Below, one piece after another: positions 6,504-7,946 of a stretch of DNA of 7,946 nucleotides. Under the pieces are notes generated by a model, which worked only from the letters and a program-made list of their open reading frames with translations, did no database searches and was not told where the DNA came from. The translations under genes were made by a program, and so were the position numbers. Numbering within the stretch: position 1 is the stretch's first letter; the number at the start of each line of letters is the position of its first letter. Where the stretch lies: the NCBI GenBank assembly GCA_017380995.1, contig JAFOCY010000145.1:1-7946 (forward strand). Direction: 5' to 3'. Origin of the DNA: Oscillibacter sp. GTDB lineage: Bacteria > Bacillota > Clostridia > Oscillospirales > Oscillospiraceae.

Positions 6504-6720
6504 CATGGCGGTCTTGTAGGTCTCCTGACTTACCCGTTCAGGGCCGTGGGCCCAACGCCCGTCCTCCGCCTTCCCAGGGTCTTGGCCCCAGTGACCTGCT
6601 TTCGCAGAAGGAGGATGGGCTTCGTGTATACAGTACAGCCTCCGTGGAAAGGAAAGCCGTGTCCGGGATTCTCACCCGGTTCTCTTGTTCAGCGTGGTCA
6701 TGTGTCTTGAAGATCGCATG
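6504..6720 (-). ncRNA. Cobalamin (B12) riboswitch
   Basis: The - strand carries the conserved elements in the right order. These are GGGTGAGAATCCC (around 6677-6665); a GGC...AAGCC internal arm with CTGTACTG; GTCACTGG and then GGGAAGG (6575-6569); and finally the B12 box GTAAGTCAGGAGACCTAC (6533-6516). A closing P1 helix can be drawn between CATGCG-A-TCTT (6720-6710) and AAGA-C-CGC-C-CATG (6515-6504), with one mismatch and one bulge; this sets the approximate ends. It is oriented toward the DUF4430 and ECF S component genes and is followed by an intrinsic terminator. In this family, adenosylcobalamin or a related corrinoid normally represses the downstream genes, and repression by premature termination is expected here. 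No convincing promoter was found in the short space between it and the YgiQ stop codon. Confidence 0.93.
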
Positions 6721-6758
6721 ACTGCCACAAAAGCCGAAGCATTTATGAACTTTTCCGG

Positions 6759-7946
6759 TTACTTACTCTTGCGAGAATTGGGCTTGCCGGTCTTGGCGGC
6801 CTTGGGCTTAGCCCATCCGGCGCCGCGTTTGGCAGGTTTGGAGGGTTTGTCCTTTTCTGCCTTGGGACTGTGTTTACCAGGACGGCCGCCCTTTGCGTCT
6901 CTTGTCTTTCCGCCCTTTTCGTCCTTACGGGGACCGCGGGACGCGGCGTAAGGAGGCTGGTGTCCGGGGGGATAGGGACGGATCAGGCAGTGCTTTTCAA
7001 AGCCGATGAGATCCTGTCGGTCGGCCTTTTCCAGCGCTTCCTTCACAAGATAGTAGTTCTTGGGATTACGGTACTGGATCAGAGCCCGCTGCATGGCTTT
7101 TTCGTGGGGATTGGTGCATACATATACCGGCTTCATGGTGCGGGGGTCCAGACCGGTATAGTACATGACGGTGGAAATTGTGGAGGGGGTGGGATAGAAG
7201 TCCTGCACCTGCTCAGGCATATAGCCAAGGTCCCGCAGATACTCTGCAAGAGCGATGGCCTCGTGCATGGTGGAGCCGGGATGACTGCTCATGAGATAGG
7301 GCACCACAAACTGCTTCTTGCCCAGCTTTTCGTTGAGACGGGTGTATTTGGTGATAAAGCGCTGGTACACCTCGTTCCGGGGCTTGCCCATCATGTCCAG
7401 AACCGGGTCTGCAATGTGCTCCGGAGCCACTTTTAACTGGCCGGAGATATGGTGCTCTACCATTTCCCGCAGGAAGGTGTCGTCCTTATCGCACATGAGG
7501 TAATCAAAGCGGATGCCGCTGCGGATAAAGACCTTCTTGACGCCGGGGAGTTCCCGGAGCTTACGAAGGAGACTGAGATAGTCCTTATGGTCCACCTTCA
7601 AATTCTTGCAGGGGGTGGGGAACAAACACTGGCGGTTGGGGCATACGCCCTTGGTAAGCTGCTTGGAACAGCTGGGATGGCGGAAGTTGGCCGTGGGACC
7701 GCCCACATCGTGAATATAGCCCTTGAAATCCGGGTCCGCGATGACCTGGTGTGCCTCATCGATGATGGCCTCATGGCTGCGGGTCTGGATGATGCGGCCC
7801 TGGTGGAAGGTCAGGGCGCAGAAATTACATCCGCCAAAGCAGCCGCGGTTGCTGGTCAAACTGAATTTGACCTCCTCAATGGCGGGAACGCCGCCTGCCG
7901 CTTCGTAGCTGGGGTGATAGGTCCGCATATAAGGAAGAGCATAGAC
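6759..7946 (-). CDS. ygiQ: YgiQ-family radical SAM protein, 5' end outside the window
   Basis: Partial gene: the frame is open to the right edge, and the residues before the first visible Met (VYALPY) continue the conserved family sequence. That Met, at 7928, is therefore internal. About 395 codons are visible. The radical SAM cluster motif is clear as [10 protein letters not shown] (C-x3-C-x2-C, codons within 7818-7841), preceded by HPSYE and followed by [10 protein letters not shown] and [12 protein letters not shown]. These are YgiQ (UPF0313) signatures. Later conserved pieces include KVAPEH and [12 protein letters not shown]. The N-terminal domain of the usual 600-700 aa protein is missing only because the window ends. 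The last 60 or so residues form a low-complexity tail rich in Lys, Arg, Gly and Pro, likely disordered and possibly RNA-binding. The family's reaction is not established. It shares direction with the B12 module, but nothing shows they are functionally linked. Confidence 0.93.
   Translation of the reverse strand, partial: VYALPYMRTYHPSYEAAGGVPAIEEVKFSLTSNRGCFGGCNFCALTFHQGRIIQTRSHEAIIDEAHQVIADPDFKGYIHDVGGPTANFRHPSCSKQLTKGVCPNRQCLFPTPCKNLKVDHKDYLSLLRKLRELPGVKKVFIRSGIRFDYLMCDKDDTFLREMVEHHISGQLKVAPEHIADPVLDMMGKPRNEVYQRFITKYTRLNEKLGKKQFVVPYLMSSHPGSTMHEAIALAEYLRDLGYMPEQVQDFYPTPSTISTVMYYTGLDPRTMKPVYVCTNPHEKAMQRALIQYRNPKNYYLVKEALEKADRQDLIGFEKHCLIRPYPPGHQPPYAASRGPRKDEKGGKTRDAKGGRPGKHSPKAEKDKPSKPAKRGAGWAKPKAAKTGKPNSRKSK

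Noticed and set aside
6408..6506. N-terminal extension of the DUF4430 protein to an ATG at 6506
   Set aside because: The extension would be translated from the terminator and the end of the riboswitch. The ATG at 6407 has a good ribosome binding site followed by a signal-peptide-like start.
6456..6710. An 84-codon + strand frame between the DUF4430 and YgiQ genes
   Set aside because: It coincides with the cobalamin riboswitch and terminator on the other strand, so its sequence is explained by RNA structure.
6733..6756. Possible terminator after the YgiQ gene (CCGGAA ... TTCGG on the - strand)
   Set aside because: Only about five base pairs with a large loop and no good T-run; too weak to call.
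6721..6758. Possible promoter for the riboswitch transcript (CATAAA as a -10 on the - strand)
   Set aside because: No acceptable -35 sits at 16-18 nt and the -10 match is poor. The transcript may start elsewhere or read through from the YgiQ gene.
1..7946. CRISPR arrays, tRNA or rRNA genes, insertion sequences, phage or defence genes
   Set aside because: No regularly spaced repeats, tRNA-like cloverleaf, transposase motif or terminal inverted repeats were seen. The only structured RNAs are the riboswitch and the hairpins listed.

Overview
The window comes from a GC-rich, Gram-positive-type gut or anaerobic bacterium, most likely a clostridial lineage such as Oscillospiraceae. The reasons are strong AGGAGG-type ribosome binding sites, a compact type IV pilus cluster of the clostridial style, a cobalamin riboswitch ahead of an ECF transporter S component, and a YgiQ-family radical SAM gene. 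The taxonomic placement is inference from content and codon use; no marker gene is present.

Left half (61-5493, + strand): one tightly packed operon for type IV pilus / type II secretion-like machinery. In order it holds a prepilin peptidase (PilD family), the inner-membrane platform protein (PilC/GspF family), a PilM-like protein, a PilN-like bitopic protein, a PilO-like bitopic protein, and the assembly ATPase (PilB/GspE family). Gaps are 12-25 nt, or ATGA overlaps at the M/N and N/O junctions. No pilin and no PilT retraction ATPase lie in the window, so pilins must be encoded outside it, perhaps just upstream of position 1. The peptidase would process prepilins, the M/N/O proteins would form the alignment complex, PilC would be the platform, and PilB would power extrusion. 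A perfect hairpin precedes the operon (4-28). A strong bidirectional terminator (5492-5523) closes it and overlaps the stop codons of the two converging genes.

Right half (5522-7946, - strand): reading leftward from the right edge, a 5'-truncated YgiQ-family radical SAM gene ends at 6759. Next come a cobalamin riboswitch (about 6504-6720) and an intrinsic terminator (6435-6464) that probably forms its expression platform. Then follow a small secreted or membrane-anchored DUF4430 protein (6015-6407) and an ECF transporter S component (5522-6025) that overlaps it by 11 nt. DUF4430 is related to the C-terminal domain of animal transcobalamin and intrinsic factor. Riboswitch, DUF4430 protein and ECF S component together suggest a B12-repressed module for capture and uptake of a corrinoid or related nutrient. 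The ECF energizing module (EcfA/A'/T) is not in the window and would have to be encoded elsewhere.
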